Shown: piece after piece, positions 28,333 to 43,788 of the stretch
Position numbering within the stretch: the stretch's first letter is position 1
Layout of the letters: each line of letters begins with the position of its first letter
Source: Halobacillus litoralis
Lineage (GTDB): Bacteria > Bacillota > Bacilli > Bacillales > Halobacillaceae
Assembly (NCBI RefSeq): GCF_009856355.1
Contig: NZ_WMEW01000012.1
Coordinates: 59,335-123,334, forward strand
Length of the DNA: 64,000 nucleotides
Reading direction: 5' to 3'
Made by a program: the position numbers and the translations under genes
The notes under the pieces: generated by a model
Told to the model about the DNA's origin: nothing
The model's database searches: none
The model's input: the letters and a program-made list of their open reading frames with translations, nothing else

Positions 28333-28477
28333 TGTGGACAGCGATTGCAGGTTCATCAACAACCTGTCCACATGTGTATAACATGCCATATCAAGGCTTT
28401 TATAAGGTTATCCACAATTCCACAGCCCATACTAGTACTATTACGACCTTTTTTATAAAAAAATATATAATATATGC
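28333..28477 (+). other. oriC: origin unwinding region between dnaA and dnaN
   Basis: DnaA boxes TGTGTATAA (28373-28381) and perfect TTATCCACA (28408-28416) plus weaker ones at 28333 and 28364 precede a short GC patch. Triplets TAC-TAG-TAC-TAT-TAC (28430-28444) follow, fitting the DnaA-trio, and then a tract of only A and T (about 28449-28474). Order and spacing follow the B. subtilis basal unwinding system. Confidence 0.88.
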
Positions 28478-28499
28478 TCATTAGGAGGAGTGTTCGGAA

Positions 28500-29639
28500 A
28501 TGAAATTTGTCATCCAGCGGGATCAGTTGATGGACAGTGTCCAGAATGTCATGAAAGCCATCTCTTCAAGAACAACGATTCCAATCTTAACGGGAATGAA
28601 GTTGGAAGCGACGACAGAAGGAATCAAATTAACAGGTAGTGATTCAGATATATCCATCGAATCTTTTATCCCAGCAGAAGAAGACGGGATTGTTTATGTA
28701 GAGGGGATTGAACCGGGCAACATTGTTCTACAAGCTAAATATTTCCCTGACATCGTAAGAAAGCTGCCACAGAACACCGTTGAAATCAGCAGTGATGAAT
28801 CAAGAAACGTTACCATCCGGTCAGGAAATGCAGAATTCCATCTGAACGGCCAGGATCCTGAAGAATATCCACAGCTTCCTCAGCTTCATACCGAGGACAG
28901 TTTCGAACTGCCGATCGATCTTTTGAAGAACTTGATCCGGCAGACCGTGTTCGCTGTTTCCACATCAGAAACGCGCCCGATCCTTACAGGGGTTCACGTG
29001 AAAATGGACGAAGGCAGCCTCGAGTTCATTGCGACAGACAGCCACCGTCTGGCATCAAGAAAGGTTCCACTGGATCAGCCGGAAGGAAAATCACTGCCGG
29101 CCGTCGTAATTCCAGGAAAGAGCTTGACCGAGCTGAATAAGATTCTTGGAGATTCTGATGATAAGATTGAAATCAGCGTGACAGACAACCAGGTGCTGTT
29201 CCGTACGAAGCATTTGTACTTCCTATCCCGTCTGCTGGATGGAAACTACCCGGAAACCTCCCGCTTGATTCCGGAACAGAGCAAAACCGTAGTCAAAATT
29301 GATGCGAAGGATCTTCTACAGTCCGTCGACCGTGCATCTCTATTAGCGAAAGAGAACCGGAACAACGTCGTAAGGCTCGTAACCAAAGAATCAAACCATC
29401 TCGAAATTACCGGTAACTCACCGGAAGTCGGTAACGTTGTGGAAGAAGTAACTGCAAATGATGTCGAAGGAGAAGACTTGAAGATTTCCTTCAGTGCAAA
29501 GTATATGATGGATGCACTGAAAGCCGTCGACTATGATCAAGTCAAAGTCGAATTTACTGGTGCTATGCGCCCATTCCTGATCCGCCCCGTTGACGATGAT
29601 CAGATCCTTCAGCTGATTCTTCCCGTACGGACATACTGA
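28500..29639 (+). CDS. dnaN: DNA polymerase III beta subunit (sliding clamp)
   Basis: A 379-residue clamp of three repeated domains. The start MKFVIQRDQLMDSVQNVMKA and the end PFLIRPVDDDQILQLILPVR are family hallmarks, and the protein-binding cleft at the C-terminus is intact. The ATG at 28500 has AGGAGGAG. Dimeric rings tether polymerase and repair proteins to DNA. It may share the dnaA transcript, and a terminator follows. Confidence 0.99.
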   Translation: MKFVIQRDQLMDSVQNVMKAISSRTTIPILTGMKLEATTEGIKLTGSDSDISIESFIPAEEDGIVYVEGIEPGNIVLQAKYFPDIVRKLPQNTVEISSDESRNVTIRSGNAEFHLNGQDPEEYPQLPQLHTEDSFELPIDLLKNLIRQTVFAVSTSETRPILTGVHVKMDEGSLEFIATDSHRLASRKVPLDQPEGKSLPAVVIPGKSLTELNKILGDSDDKIEISVTDNQVLFRTKHLYFLSRLLDGNYPETSRLIPEQSKTVVKIDAKDLLQSVDRASLLAKENRNNVVRLVTKESNHLEITGNSPEVGNVVEEVTANDVEGEDLKISFSAKYMMDALKAVDYDQVKVEFTGAMRPFLIRPVDDDQILQLILPVRTY

Positions 29640-29660
29640 ACATACGAACCATTTGATCAA

Positions 29661-29705
29661 AGAAGGTGCTTGATAACTTTCGTTTCAGCACCTTCTTCTT
29701 TTTGT
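29661..29705 (+). terminator. terminator after dnaN
   Basis: A long stem (AGAAGGTGCT with AGCACCTTCT) and a 15-nt loop, followed by a T-rich tract. Confidence 0.85.
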
Positions 29706-29785
29706 CTTCAAAAACCACCGGTGGAACCCGGCTGTCCTGTCCAAAAGAATGTCCTGTGGAAAAATGATGGGGAGTCAGAAAAAAG

Positions 29786-29794
29786 TTATCCACA
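29786..29794 (+). promoter_or_regulatory. isolated DnaA box downstream of dnaN
   Basis: A perfect TTATCCACA in the 272-bp gap between dnaN and yaaA. The rest of the gap has a terminator and a likely promoter (TTACAC, 17 bp, TATAGA at about 29851-29879) for the yaaA-recF-gyr genes. Confidence 0.6.
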
Positions 29795-29911
29795 TTGGGG
29801 ACAGCGGCTGAAAGGCATTGGTGGAAGAGTTCAAGGGATTGGACTTTCCTTACACTTATATCTTTAGTAAAATATAGAGATAGGTGAATTCATGAAATAG
29901 GGTGAAAAAAT

Positions 29912-30133
29912 ATGAGCGAAGAAATTGGAATCAGCACAGAATACATTCCACTCGGACAGTTCCTGAAATTAGCGAATGTTGTCGAATCCGGCGGGATGGT
30001 GAAAATTTTTCTGGCTGAATTTGAAGTGAATGTAAATGGTGAACCAGAAAACCGAAGAGGCCGGAAACTGTACGTGGGCGATACAGTGGAGATCGAAGAA
30101 TTCGGAAGCTATAAAGTCGTAAGCGAAGGGTAA
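29912..30133 (+). CDS. yaaA: S4 domain protein YaaA
   Basis: A 73-residue protein made of one S4-like RNA-binding domain, with LGQFLKLANVVESGGMVK and the RGRKLYVGDTVE loop. It is always found between dnaN and recF in Bacillaceae. Its role is uncertain, possibly in ribosome assembly or recovery. Its stop is 12 bp before recF. Confidence 0.93.
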   Translation: MSEEIGISTEYIPLGQFLKLANVVESGGMVKIFLAEFEVNVNGEPENRRGRKLYVGDTVEIEEFGSYKVVSEG

Positions 30134-30145
30134 CCCCCTCCATCT

Positions 30146-31264
30146 ATGTATATCCACGAGCTGTCCCTGCGTTCCTATCGTAATTACGAACAGCTTTCAT
30201 TGAGCTTCGACCATACGATCAATGTGATCATTGGTGAAAATGCCCAGGGAAAGACGAATTTGATGGAAGCGATCTATACGCTGGCCTTTACCCGCTCGCA
30301 CCGGACGCCGCGGGACAAAGAATTAATACAGTGGGACCAGGAATATGGTAAAATAAAAGGGACGATCTATAAACGTAACCGCCGCTTTCCTCTGGAGATC
30401 ATCATTTCCAACAAAGGGAAGAAAGCGAAGTTAAATCATATTGAGCAGAAGCGTCTGAGTGACTATATCGGCGCTTTGAATGTTGTCATGTTTGCACCTG
30501 AGGATTTGAATCTCGTCAAGGGGAGTCCTCAGGTGCGTCGTCGGTTTATTGACATGGAAATCGGCCAGATCCAGCCCGCCTATATCTATCATCTCGGACA
30601 GTACCAGAAGATTTTGAAGCAGAGGAACCACCTGCTGAAGGATCTCCAGCGGAAACCGAAGGCGGGCCGGACGATGCTCGGCATTCTGACCGAGCAGCTG
30701 GTGGAACACGCCGTGACCATCGTTGAACGACGGTTTAAGTTTCTTCAGCTTCTCAGATCCTGGGCAGGTCCCATCCATGAAGGGATCAGCCGCAGTCTTG
30801 AACAGCTGGAAATTTCGTACGATGCCAGTGTGAAAGTATCAGAGGATATGAATTTGGAAACAATAAAGAATACGTATATAGAGAAGTTCCAGGAGATCGA
30901 AACGAAGGAAGTCGAACGGGGGACCACTTTGGCAGGCCCTCACAGAGATGATCTGGTTTTCTACGTGAACGGAAAAGACGTCCAGACATACGGGTCGCAA
31001 GGTCAACAGCGGACGACAGCCTTATCTTTGAAACTCGCTGAAATCGAGCTGATTCATAGTGAAGTAGGAGAATATCCCATACTGCTTCTGGATGATGTTC
31101 TCAGTGAACTGGATGATTTCCGGCAGTCCCATCTGCTTCATACAATCCAGGGGAAAGTCCAGACGTTTGTATCCACTACGAGCATCGACGGGATTGAGCA
31201 TGAAGCTTTGGAAGAAGCCGCCATTTTCCGTGTGAAAGAAGGAACGATCGAGATAGAGAAATGA
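30146..31264 (+). CDS. recF: DNA replication and repair protein RecF
   Basis: A 372-residue SMC-like ATPase that helps load RecA at gaps. Walker A is GENAQGKTN (near residue 30), the signature motif is YGSQGQQRT and Walker B is [12 protein letters not shown]. The start [17 protein letters not shown] is typical. It stands in the dnaA-dnaN-yaaA-recF-remB-gyrB-gyrA order. Confidence 0.98.
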   Translation: MYIHELSLRSYRNYEQLSLSFDHTINVIIGENAQGKTNLMEAIYTLAFTRSHRTPRDKELIQWDQEYGKIKGTIYKRNRRFPLEIIISNKGKKAKLNHIEQKRLSDYIGALNVVMFAPEDLNLVKGSPQVRRRFIDMEIGQIQPAYIYHLGQYQKILKQRNHLLKDLQRKPKAGRTMLGILTEQLVEHAVTIVERRFKFLQLLRSWAGPIHEGISRSLEQLEISYDASVKVSEDMNLETIKNTYIEKFQEIETKEVERGTTLAGPHRDDLVFYVNGKDVQTYGSQGQQRTTALSLKLAEIELIHSEVGEYPILLLDDVLSELDDFRQSHLLHTIQGKVQTFVSTTSIDGIEHEALEEAAIFRVKEGTIEIEK

Positions 31265-31274
31265 GGTGCAGCGC

Positions 31275-31559
31275 ATGTTTATTCACATTGGGGATGATCA
31301 TGTGATTCAGTCGAAGGATGTCGTGGCTATTATCGATCATAGTTTGATTTCCTCCTCATCCATCATCGAGGAAATGATCGTCAGCCAGCGGAAAAACAGA
31401 CGCGTCATAGAATCAAAGGAAAACCAGGCAAAAGCGATTGTCATTACCAGTGATGTCATTTATTTCAGCCCCCTTTCCGTGTACACACTGAAAAAGCGGG
31501 CGAACATGATGACCACGTTGAACAAGCTCGAGGATTTTTCTGAAGAGCCGATGGAATAG
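31275..31559 (+). CDS. remB: extracellular matrix regulator RemB (DUF370)
   Basis: A 94-residue DUF370 protein (YaaB) beginning MFIHIGDDHVIQSKDVVAI. In B. subtilis RemA/RemB activate biofilm matrix operons. The start ATG 31275 follows TGAGGTG, which overlaps the recF stop; three upstream codons are in frame but have no separate ribosome-binding site. The DUF370 core is followed by an acidic tail. Confidence 0.93.
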   Translation: MFIHIGDDHVIQSKDVVAIIDHSLISSSSIIEEMIVSQRKNRRVIESKENQAKAIVITSDVIYFSPLSVYTLKKRANMMTTLNKLEDFSEEPME

Positions 31560-31613
31560 ATAGAGAGAGCATTTGGTGTAAGAGATTACTGTCAAACCAC
31601 TTGAGAAATGTAG

Positions 31614-33545
<1,932 letters not shown>

Positions 33546-33616
33546 GAGATAGATCGGAGAAGGAGCTTTTGTTAAGGCTCCCTCTCTTCCTTTAAGGCAA
33601 CTAGGAGGTAAATAGA

Positions 33617-36157
33617 ATGGTCGATCAACCCGAGCGCCCGCGCGTGCAGGAAATCAATATCAGCCAGGAGATGCGTACATCCTTCCTGGACTATGCGATG
33701 AGTGTTATCGTCGCCCGGGCTCTGCCTGATGTCAGAGACGGTTTGAAACCTGTACACCGCAGAATACTATATGCCATGCACGACCTTGGTATGCATGCAG
33801 ACAAAGCTTACAAGAAATCCGCACGTATCGTCGGAGAGGTGATCGGTAAGTACCACCCTCACGGTGATTCCGCCGTTTACGATACGATGGTGCGGATGGC
33901 GCAGGACTTCAACTACCGCTATATGCTTGTCGACGGACACGGAAACTTCGGTTCTGTCGATGGCGATGCAGCGGCAGCGATGCGTTATACCGAAGCCCGG
34001 ATGTCGAAGATCTCCATGGAGATTCTCCGGGATATCAACAAGGATACGATAGACTACAACGACAACTACGATGGCACGGAGCGGGAGCCGGAAGTGCTTC
34101 CAGCCAAATTCCCGAACCTGCTCGTTAACGGAGGATCAGGAATTGCCGTCGGTATGGCGACCAACATTCCGCCTCATCAGCTTGGGGAAGTGATCGACGC
34201 GGTGCTGGCGTTAAGTAAGGATCCGGAGATTACCATCCAGGAATTGATGGAGAACCATATTTACGGACCGGACTTCCCGACAGCTGGTAAAATCCTCGGT
34301 TTAAGCGGGATTCGTAAAGCGTACGAAACCGGAAAAGGCTCACTGACCGTCCGCGCCCATGTGGAAATCGAAGAGCAGTCCAACGGTAAATCATTCCTGA
34401 TTGTTACGGAGCTTCCTTATCAGGTGAACAAAGCCCGGCTCGTCGAAAAAATCGCCGACCTCGCCCGTGATAAGAAAGTGGACGGAATTACCGATCTTCG
34501 TGACGAATCGGATCGGAACGGCATGAGGATTGTCATTGAACTGCGCCGGGACGTCAACCCGAATGTACTGCTGAACAACCTGTACAAAATGACGGCCCTG
34601 CAGTCCACGTTCGGCATTAACATGCTGGCCCTCGTCAACGGCCACCCGAAAGTGCTCAATCTGAAGCAGTGCCTGGAATACTATCTGGATCACCAGAAGG
34701 TCGTCATCCGCCGCCGTACGGAATATGAGCTGAAAAAGGCCGAAGCCCGCGCTCACATCCTTGCTGGTTTACGAATTGCCCTTGACCACTTGGATGAAGT
34801 CATTGCATTGATTCGTGAATCCCAGACGACGGAAATCGCCCGGACCGGCTTGATGGAACGCTTCAGCCTCTCAGAAAAGCAGGCCCAGGCGATCCTTGAT
34901 ATGCGTCTGCAGCGTCTGACTGGTCTTGAGCGCGAAAAGATCGAAGAAGAATACCAGGATATTATGAAGCTGATCGCTGAGTTGAAAGCGATTCTTGCGG
35001 ATGATGAGAAAGTATTGGAAATTATTCGCGGGGAACTGATGGATATTAAAGAGCGCTACAATGATGAGCGCCGCACAGAAATCGTGCTCGGTGGTACAGA
35101 CTTCATTGAAGACGAAGACTTGATTCCTGAGGAAACGGTCATTGTGACCCTGACTCATCAGGGATACATCAAACGTCTTCCAGCGAACACCTACCGCTCC
35201 CAGCGCCGCGGCGGACGAGGAGTCCAGGGTATGGGTACCCATGAAGAGGACTTTGTGGAGCATCTGCTTTCCACATCCACCCACAATACGTTGTTGTTCT
35301 TCTCGAACAAAGGGAAGGTCTACAAGGCGAAGGGCTATGAAGTACCGGAATTCAGTCGTACAGCGAAAGGGATTCCGATCATCAACATGCTGAACGTGGA
35401 GCGTGATGAGTGGATCAACGCCGTGATTTCCGTCAACGAATTCGCTGATGACTGGTACCTCGTTTTCACAACGAAAAACGGAATCACCAAGCGGACGACC
35501 CTTTCCCAGTTTGCCAACATCCGCAAAGGCGGTCTGATTGCCCTTGGACTGCGCGAGGATGATGAATTGATTTCCGTCCGTCTCACTGATGGAAACAAGG
35601 ACATTATGATTGGAACGAAGAACGGGTACCTGATCCGCTTCAACGAAGACCAAATCCGTGCCATGGGCCGTACAGCAGCAGGAGTGAAGGGAATATCTCT
35701 CCGCGCGGACGATGATGTCGTATCCATGGAAATCGTTGATGATTCCCTGCAGGTGCTGACCGTGACAAGTAAAGGTTACGGCAAGCGTACACCGGCAGAT
35801 GAATACCGCATCACCAACCGCGGTGGTAAAGGAATCATTACATGTAACCTGACGGATAAAAATGGACATGTCGTCGCAACAAAAGCCATCAACGGTGAAG
35901 AGGATATCATGATCATCACCGAAAGCGGCGTCTTGATCCGTATGCCGATGGAAAGCATCTCGGAAACCGGCCGGAACACACAAGGTGTCCGTCTCATCCG
36001 CCTCGGCGACGGGGAGGAAGTTGCAACGGTTGCACGAGTGGATTCCGAGAAGGAAGAAGAGGAAGCAGCAGAGCTGATGGACCAGGAGTCTCCAGAAGAG
36101 ACACCTGTTGTCGGAGATCAGCCGGAAACAACAGAAGATCACTCAGATGAATCATAA
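33617..36157 (+). CDS. gyrA: DNA gyrase subunit A
   Basis: An 846-residue gyrase A. The quinolone region reads [10 protein letters not shown] with the wild-type serine, and the catalytic tyrosine lies in EARMSKI-type context. The GyrA box QRRGGRG (at about residue 532) marks the DNA-wrapping C-terminal domain. The last 40 residues are rich in Glu and Asp. The ATG at 33617 follows GGAGGTAAA. It introduces negative supercoils with GyrB. A strong terminator ends the operon. Confidence 0.99.
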   Translation: MVDQPERPRVQEINISQEMRTSFLDYAMSVIVARALPDVRDGLKPVHRRILYAMHDLGMHADKAYKKSARIVGEVIGKYHPHGDSAVYDTMVRMAQDFNYRYMLVDGHGNFGSVDGDAAAAMRYTEARMSKISMEILRDINKDTIDYNDNYDGTEREPEVLPAKFPNLLVNGGSGIAVGMATNIPPHQLGEVIDAVLALSKDPEITIQELMENHIYGPDFPTAGKILGLSGIRKAYETGKGSLTVRAHVEIEEQSNGKSFLIVTELPYQVNKARLVEKIADLARDKKVDGITDLRDESDRNGMRIVIELRRDVNPNVLLNNLYKMTALQSTFGINMLALVNGHPKVLNLKQCLEYYLDHQKVVIRRRTEYELKKAEARAHILAGLRIALDHLDEVIALIRESQTTEIARTGLMERFSLSEKQAQAILDMRLQRLTGLEREKIEEEYQDIMKLIAELKAILADDEKVLEIIRGELMDIKERYNDERRTEIVLGGTDFIEDEDLIPEETVIVTLTHQGYIKRLPANTYRSQRRGGRGVQGMGTHEEDFVEHLLSTSTHNTLLFFSNKGKVYKAKGYEVPEFSRTAKGIPIINMLNVERDEWINAVISVNEFADDWYLVFTTKNGITKRTTLSQFANIRKGGLIALGLREDDELISVRLTDGNKDIMIGTKNGYLIRFNEDQIRAMGRTAAGVKGISLRADDDVVSMEIVDDSLQVLTVTSKGYGKRTPADEYRITNRGGKGIITCNLTDKNGHVVATKAINGEEDIMIITESGVLIRMPMESISETGRNTQGVRLIRLGDGEEVATVARVDSEKEEEEAAELMDQESPEETPVVGDQPETTEDHSDES

Positions 36158-36168
36158 AACACATGATC

Positions 36169-36202
36169 GCCGCCTGCCTTTTTTCGGCAGGCGGCTTTTT
36201 TT
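36169..36202 (+). terminator. terminator after gyrA
   Basis: A perfect 10-bp stem (36169-36178 with 36186-36195) and seven Ts. Confidence 0.92.
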
Positions 36203-36231
36203 ATACCTGATGGGAATAGTGGAGGACTGTA

Positions 36232-36345
36232 ATGAAAGCAGCTTCTGAAAAGGTGGAGACCGGCTGTCTGCTCATCATGACCGATGGTCAATCTGTTGGA
36301 GATTGGGAGGTTGTCGAAAGGCATCGGAAAGAAGTCCACGTGTAA
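36232..36345 (+). CDS. hypothetical 37-residue protein
   Basis: A short open frame with ATG at 36232 preceded 7 nt by GTGGAGGA, between the gyrA terminator and a further terminator. The protein MKAASEKVETGCLLIM... is mixed in character, with no membrane segment and no recognisable family. The clear Shine-Dalgarno sequence and the following hairpin argue for translation, but no promoter was assigned between 36203 and 36232. Confidence 0.4.
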   Translation: MKAASEKVETGCLLIMTDGQSVGDWEVVERHRKEVHV

Positions 36346-36363
36346 ATCAAAGACCGCCGTCTG

Positions 36364-38722
<2,359 letters not shown>

Positions 38723-38727
38723 CCTAG

Positions 38728-38758
38728 ATAGACAGGGACTATTCCCTGTCTATTCTTT
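38728..38758 (+). terminator. terminator after guaB
   Basis: ATAGACAGGGA and its complement with a 4-nt loop, followed by TCTTTT. Confidence 0.8.
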
Positions 38759-38816
38759 TATATACGCATGTGATAAAATAACAGGGATGCATAATTTAAG
38801 GGTGGAGGTAGAGAAA

Positions 38817-40148
38817 GTGACACAAAGATTTAAAACATCTATCGCCTTAATCATGTCCTTGTTGATCGGGATTTTCGCTGTAAGTGCCAATCCCGGACAT
38901 ACATACGCAAGCGTAGATGTTGGGGCAAAATCAGCGATACTTGTAGATGCAGAAACCGGGAAAATTTTGTTTGAGAAAGAAGCGGATTTGACACTGCCGC
39001 CGGCCAGTATGACGAAGATGATGACTGAATACCTCGTCATGGAGGCGGTGGAAGAGGGGAAAATCAGCTGGGATCAGAAGACCCCTGTCAGTCAGTATGC
39101 TTTTGATATATCAGCCAACCCGGAATATTCCGGTGTCGGCTTACGTTTAGATGAACAATACACTGTACGTGAACTTTATGAAGCGATGGCTATCAACTCG
39201 GATAATGCCACGACGATTGCTCTTGCGGAGTTAGTGGCTGGGACCGAAGGCGAATTCGTCAAAATGATGAATGCCAAGGCACAGGAAATGGGACTGCCGG
39301 ATTATGAATTTGTGAACGCCACGGGACTAAACAACAGTCATTTGGAAGACAACTATCCTGAAGGCACCGATCCGGAAGCGACCAATATGATGTCGGCCAA
39401 ATCGGCAGCACTTCTGGCGTATCACTTAACGAATGACTATCCGGAAGCCCTGGAAGTTTCAAGCAAGCCGACGCTTGAATTTGCCGACCAGACCGTCACC
39501 AACTGGAACTGGATGCTTCCAGGCATGCCTGGTCAGAACTTGAAGCAGTTTGAATACGAGGGCATGGACGGCCTGAAGACCGGTTACACAGAGCTTGCCG
39601 GGAATACATTTACAGGGACCGCCGAGCGTGATGGTCAGCGTTTCATCTCTGTCGTAATGAAATCTGAAACACGTTCCTCCCGTTTCAATCAGACACGGAC
39701 CCTTCTGGATTACGGTTTTAATCAATTTACAAGGCAGGAGATTCTTGCTGCCGGGGAAACCGTAGAAGACCAGGATTCTATTTCTGTTGCAAAAGGAAAA
39801 GAAGACGCTGCAGCCATTGAAACGAGTGAAGCTTTGAGCACCCTTTTGAAGAGCGGCGAACAAGAAGACTATGAAGTGGAATTTTCCATCTCCGAAGACC
39901 AGCTTGACGAGGACGGCAAGCTTGTAGCTCCTGTCGAGAAAGGTCAGAAGGTCGGAACAGCCAGACTGGTCTACACGGGAGACGAAAGCTACGGGAACCT
40001 TGTGAAGGAAGAGGGACAGACCGTCGATATCGTTACATCGGAAGCCGTGGAAAAAGCCAACTGGTTCATGCTGATGCTGGGTGGAATCGGTGATTTCTTC
40101 AGTGATATTTTCACTGGAGCTGTCGATATGGTGAAAGGCTGGTTCTAA
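38817..40148 (+). CDS. dacA: D-alanyl-D-alanine carboxypeptidase DacA (PBP5)
   Basis: A 443-residue secreted, membrane-anchored low-mass penicillin-binding protein that trims the terminal D-Ala of peptidoglycan pentapeptides. A signal peptide spans about 1-31 (ending HTYA). The active-site motifs are S64-M-T-K67, S128-D-N130 and K254-T-G256, with a C-terminal amphipathic anchor (GDFFSDIFTGAVDMVKGWF). The GTG at 38817, 7 nt after GGTGGAGGT, gives exactly the length I recall for B. subtilis DacA. Confidence 0.97.
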   Translation: MTQRFKTSIALIMSLLIGIFAVSANPGHTYASVDVGAKSAILVDAETGKILFEKEADLTLPPASMTKMMTEYLVMEAVEEGKISWDQKTPVSQYAFDISANPEYSGVGLRLDEQYTVRELYEAMAINSDNATTIALAELVAGTEGEFVKMMNAKAQEMGLPDYEFVNATGLNNSHLEDNYPEGTDPEATNMMSAKSAALLAYHLTNDYPEALEVSSKPTLEFADQTVTNWNWMLPGMPGQNLKQFEYEGMDGLKTGYTELAGNTFTGTAERDGQRFISVVMKSETRSSRFNQTRTLLDYGFNQFTRQEILAAGETVEDQDSISVAKGKEDAAAIETSEALSTLLKSGEQEDYEVEFSISEDQLDEDGKLVAPVEKGQKVGTARLVYTGDESYGNLVKEEGQTVDIVTSEAVEKANWFMLMLGGIGDFFSDIFTGAVDMVKGWF

Positions 40149-40267
40149 CTGTAAAATCCCTATTTAATGAGTGGGAATTAAGGCTGTAATGCGATACAAT
40201 AGAGAGTAAGAATCAATGATTCAAAAATAAATGCTTGAATGATATAGCTGTTAGGGAGGAAATTAAC

Positions 40268-41152
40268 ATGTCACAAACAGGTACTGAACGCGTAAAACGT
40301 GGAATGGCTGAAATGCAGAAAGGCGGCGTCATCATGGACGTTGTCAATGCAGAGCAGGCGAAGATTGCAGAAGAAGCAGGTGCGGTTGCGGTTATGGCCC
40401 TTGAGCGTGTTCCAGCCGATATCCGTGCGGCCGGCGGCGTTGCTCGTATGGCTGACCCGACGATCGTTGAAGAAGTGATGAACGCTGTATCCATCCCTGT
40501 CATGGCCAAAGCTCGTATCGGCCACATTGCAGAAGCCCGGGTTCTTGAAGCGATGGGTGTCGACTACATCGATGAAAGTGAAGTCCTGACACCGGCTGAT
40601 GAAATCTACCACATCAAAAAAGACGATTATACCGTTCCTTTCGTATGTGGATGCCGTAACATCGGTGAAGCGACACGCCGTATCCGTGAAGGTGCCTCTA
40701 TGCTCCGTACCAAGGGAGAGCCGGGTACAGGAAACATCGTTGAAGCTGTCCGTCACATGCGTCAGATTCAATCCGAAATCCGCCACCTTCAAAGCCTTGC
40801 AGAAGACGAAGTGATGGTCTTTGCCAAGGAAAATGGCGCACCATTCGATCTTCTTATGGAAATCCGTGAAGAAGGACGTCTTCCTGTCGTAAACTTTGCT
40901 GCAGGTGGTATTGCGACACCAGCGGATGCCGCTCTTATGATGCAGCTTGGTGCAGACGGCGTGTTCGTCGGCTCCGGTATCTTCAAGTCCAATAACCCTG
41001 CTCAGTTCGCCCGTGCGATTGTAGAAGCTACGACTCACTACGACGATTACAAGCTGATCGGCGAATTGTCCAAAGGTCTTGGAACAGCGATGAAAGGCAT
41101 GGAAATGTCCACGCTTACTTCTGATCAGCGTATGCAGGAGCGCAGCCAGTAA
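40268..41152 (+). CDS. pdxS: pyridoxal 5'-phosphate synthase lyase subunit PdxS
   Basis: A 294-residue TIM-barrel subunit that makes PLP from ribose 5-phosphate, glyceraldehyde 3-phosphate and ammonia. The two catalytic lysines are Lys81 (MAKARIGH) and Lys149 (RTKGEPGTG). The start is ATG 40268, 7 nt after AGGGAGGA. PdxT, 17 bp downstream, supplies ammonia; twelve of each form the complex. Confidence 0.99.
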   Translation: MSQTGTERVKRGMAEMQKGGVIMDVVNAEQAKIAEEAGAVAVMALERVPADIRAAGGVARMADPTIVEEVMNAVSIPVMAKARIGHIAEARVLEAMGVDYIDESEVLTPADEIYHIKKDDYTVPFVCGCRNIGEATRRIREGASMLRTKGEPGTGNIVEAVRHMRQIQSEIRHLQSLAEDEVMVFAKENGAPFDLLMEIREEGRLPVVNFAAGGIATPADAALMMQLGADGVFVGSGIFKSNNPAQFARAIVEATTHYDDYKLIGELSKGLGTAMKGMEMSTLTSDQRMQERSQ

Positions 41153-41169
41153 GAAAAGGAGAATGCAGC

Positions 41170-41760
41170 ATGACTACTATCGGTGTATTAGGTCTGCAGG
41201 GAGCTTTCCGAGAGCATATCCGCTCTGTGGAAGCCTCTGGTGCCACCGGCGTTGTTGTTAAGAAAAAAGAACAGCTGGATGACATTGACGGACTGATTAT
41301 TCCCGGCGGGGAAAGTACAGCGATCCGCCGCTTAATTGATAAGTATGACTTCCTTGAACCGATCCGTGAATTCGGAAAGCAGGGGAAGCCGATCTTCGGT
41401 ACGTGTGCAGGCTTGATCCTGCTTGCTTCTGAAATTGACGGCTCTTATGACGTCCACCTCGGATTGATGGATATCAAAGTCCGCCGTAATGCCTTCGGCA
41501 GACAACGGGAAAGCTTTGAAGCCGACCTGGATATCGACGGGGTCGCCGATCAGTTTACAGCTGTGTTCATTCGAGCCCCTTATATCGAGGGGGTAGGAGA
41601 AGAGACGAAGGTACTGGCCCGCTATGACGGTCATATTGTGGCTGCTCAGCAGGACCATTATCTCGCCTGCTCCTTCCACCCTGAACTGACAGAAGACCAC
41701 CGTTTGGTTTTACATTTTGTAAAAATGGTGGAGCAATCCCGAAAAAGCCTTGCAATGTAA
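41170..41760 (+). CDS. pdxT: pyridoxal 5'-phosphate synthase glutaminase subunit PdxT
   Basis: A 196-residue class I glutamine amidotransferase. The nucleophile is Cys79 in FGTCAGL, with His and Glu in CSFHPEL near the end. It hydrolyses glutamine and channels ammonia to PdxS. The ATG at 41170 has AAAAGGAGAA. No terminator separates it from the T-box leader of serS except the T-box hairpins themselves. Confidence 0.98.
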   Translation: MTTIGVLGLQGAFREHIRSVEASGATGVVVKKKEQLDDIDGLIIPGGESTAIRRLIDKYDFLEPIREFGKQGKPIFGTCAGLILLASEIDGSYDVHLGLMDIKVRRNAFGRQRESFEADLDIDGVADQFTAVFIRAPYIEGVGEETKVLARYDGHIVAAQQDHYLACSFHPELTEDHRLVLHFVKMVEQSRKSLAM

Positions 41761-41784
41761 GGTGAATTCAGCTAATCTAAGATC

Positions 41785-42031
41785 ACTAAATATGAATGAA
41801 CGCGATGACAGGACTTAGTAGCATGTTCCTCTTCCTCCAGAGAGTCAGTGGCTGGTGAAAACTGACGGAAGAGCCATGTGAATCCATCCTTGAGTGTCCG
41901 GCTGATAACGCCGGACCGGCCCCTCACCGTTATGAGCTGAGCCGGAAGGTCCTTGTACCTTCAACCTGGGTGGTATCGCGGGAAGCATAAATGAAGCTCT
42001 CGTCCCTTATTGGGATGAGAGCTTTTTTATA
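41785..42031 (+). promoter_or_regulatory. T-box riboswitch of serS
   Basis: The leader has a stem I region with the AGTA motif (near 41816), a likely specifier TCC (Ser) in GAATCCATCC (near 41880) and the T-box sequence TGGGTGGTATCGCG (41967-41980). A terminator hairpin follows (41994-42029, AAGCTCTC arms, then Ts). Uncharged tRNA-Ser should stabilise the antiterminator and allow serS expression. Confidence 0.92.
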
Positions 42032-42034
42032 TGA

Positions 42035-43327
<1,293 letters not shown>

Positions 43328-43336
43328 TATTGAAGA

Positions 43337-43377
43337 AGTGCGGTGGGGAAGCCTTTCCCACCGCTCTGTTTTGTTTA
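43337..43377 (+). terminator. terminator after serS
   Basis: GCGGTGGG and CCCACCGC arms, then a T-rich tract. Confidence 0.85.
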
Positions 43378-43411
43378 TACAGACGGGTCTCTACATGCCC
43401 GAAAAGCAGGT

Positions 43412-43440
43412 TTGACTGCGGCTCGATGACTTTGTATAAT
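43412..43440 (+). promoter_or_regulatory. near-consensus promoter upstream of tRNA-Ser
   Basis: TTGACT, 17 bp and TATAAT. It lies about 110 bp before the tRNA and 90 bp before a second promoter. Confidence 0.75.
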
Positions 43441-43501
43441 AACAAAGTGGATCCATCGACATCCTCTCGACAATTTTTTAATAAAAAATTCGCGAAGAAT
43501 G

Positions 43502-43530
43502 TTGACGATGATTGCAGGCCATGATAATAT
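43502..43530 (+). promoter_or_regulatory. proximal promoter of tRNA-Ser
   Basis: TTGACG, 17 bp and TAATAT end 18 bp before the mature tRNA 5' end. Confidence 0.75.
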
Positions 43531-43548
43531 ATTACTTGTCGGTCATAC

Positions 43549-43641
43549 GGAGGAGTACCCAAGTCCGGCTGAAGGGAGCGGTCTTGAAAACCGCCAGGGG
43601 GTTTACGCCCCGCGGGGGTTCGAATCCCTCCTCCTCCGCCA
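43549..43641 (+). tRNA. tRNA-Ser (anticodon UGA)
   Basis: A 93-nt gene. The acceptor GGAGGAG pairs with CTCCTCC, the discriminator is G and CCA is encoded. The anticodon loop CTTGAAA reads UGA. A long variable arm (class II, as required for Ser) and the T-loop GGTTCGAATCC are present. It follows serS, as in B. subtilis. Confidence 0.97.
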
Positions 43642-43688
43642 TTTTTTTATAACAATCGCGCATAAATATTGGAGATTTATAGAACAGA

Positions 43689-43718
43689 AATCGTTACTAC
43701 TTGTAACGATTTTTTTTT
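43689..43718 (+). terminator. terminator after tRNA-Ser
   Basis: AATCGTTAC and GTAACGATT arms with a nine-base T-run. Confidence 0.9.
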
Positions 43719-43736
43719 GCCCAAAATGCCTGCCCC

Positions 43737-43774
43737 TATAAAAAAACACCCTGCCTCGATCCGGCAGAGTGCTT
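43737..43774 (-). terminator. terminator after tRNA-Arg
   Basis: A 9-bp stem with one mismatch (43747-43755 with 43763-43771); seven Ts follow on the minus strand. Confidence 0.8.
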
Positions 43775-43788
43775 GATGTGATGGAGTA

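Noticed and set aside
28993..29008. CACGTG-containing parS-like sequence inside dnaN
   Set aside because: Only the central bases fit; four mismatches in the outer positions, and the bases encode conserved dnaN residues.
34871..36142. 423-codon open frame on the minus strand within gyrA
   Set aside because: Antisense shadow of gyrA, Cys/Phe-rich translation without family resemblance and no start signal.
36334..36345. CACGTG near the end of the 37-codon frame
   Set aside because: Flanking bases do not match parS beyond the core.
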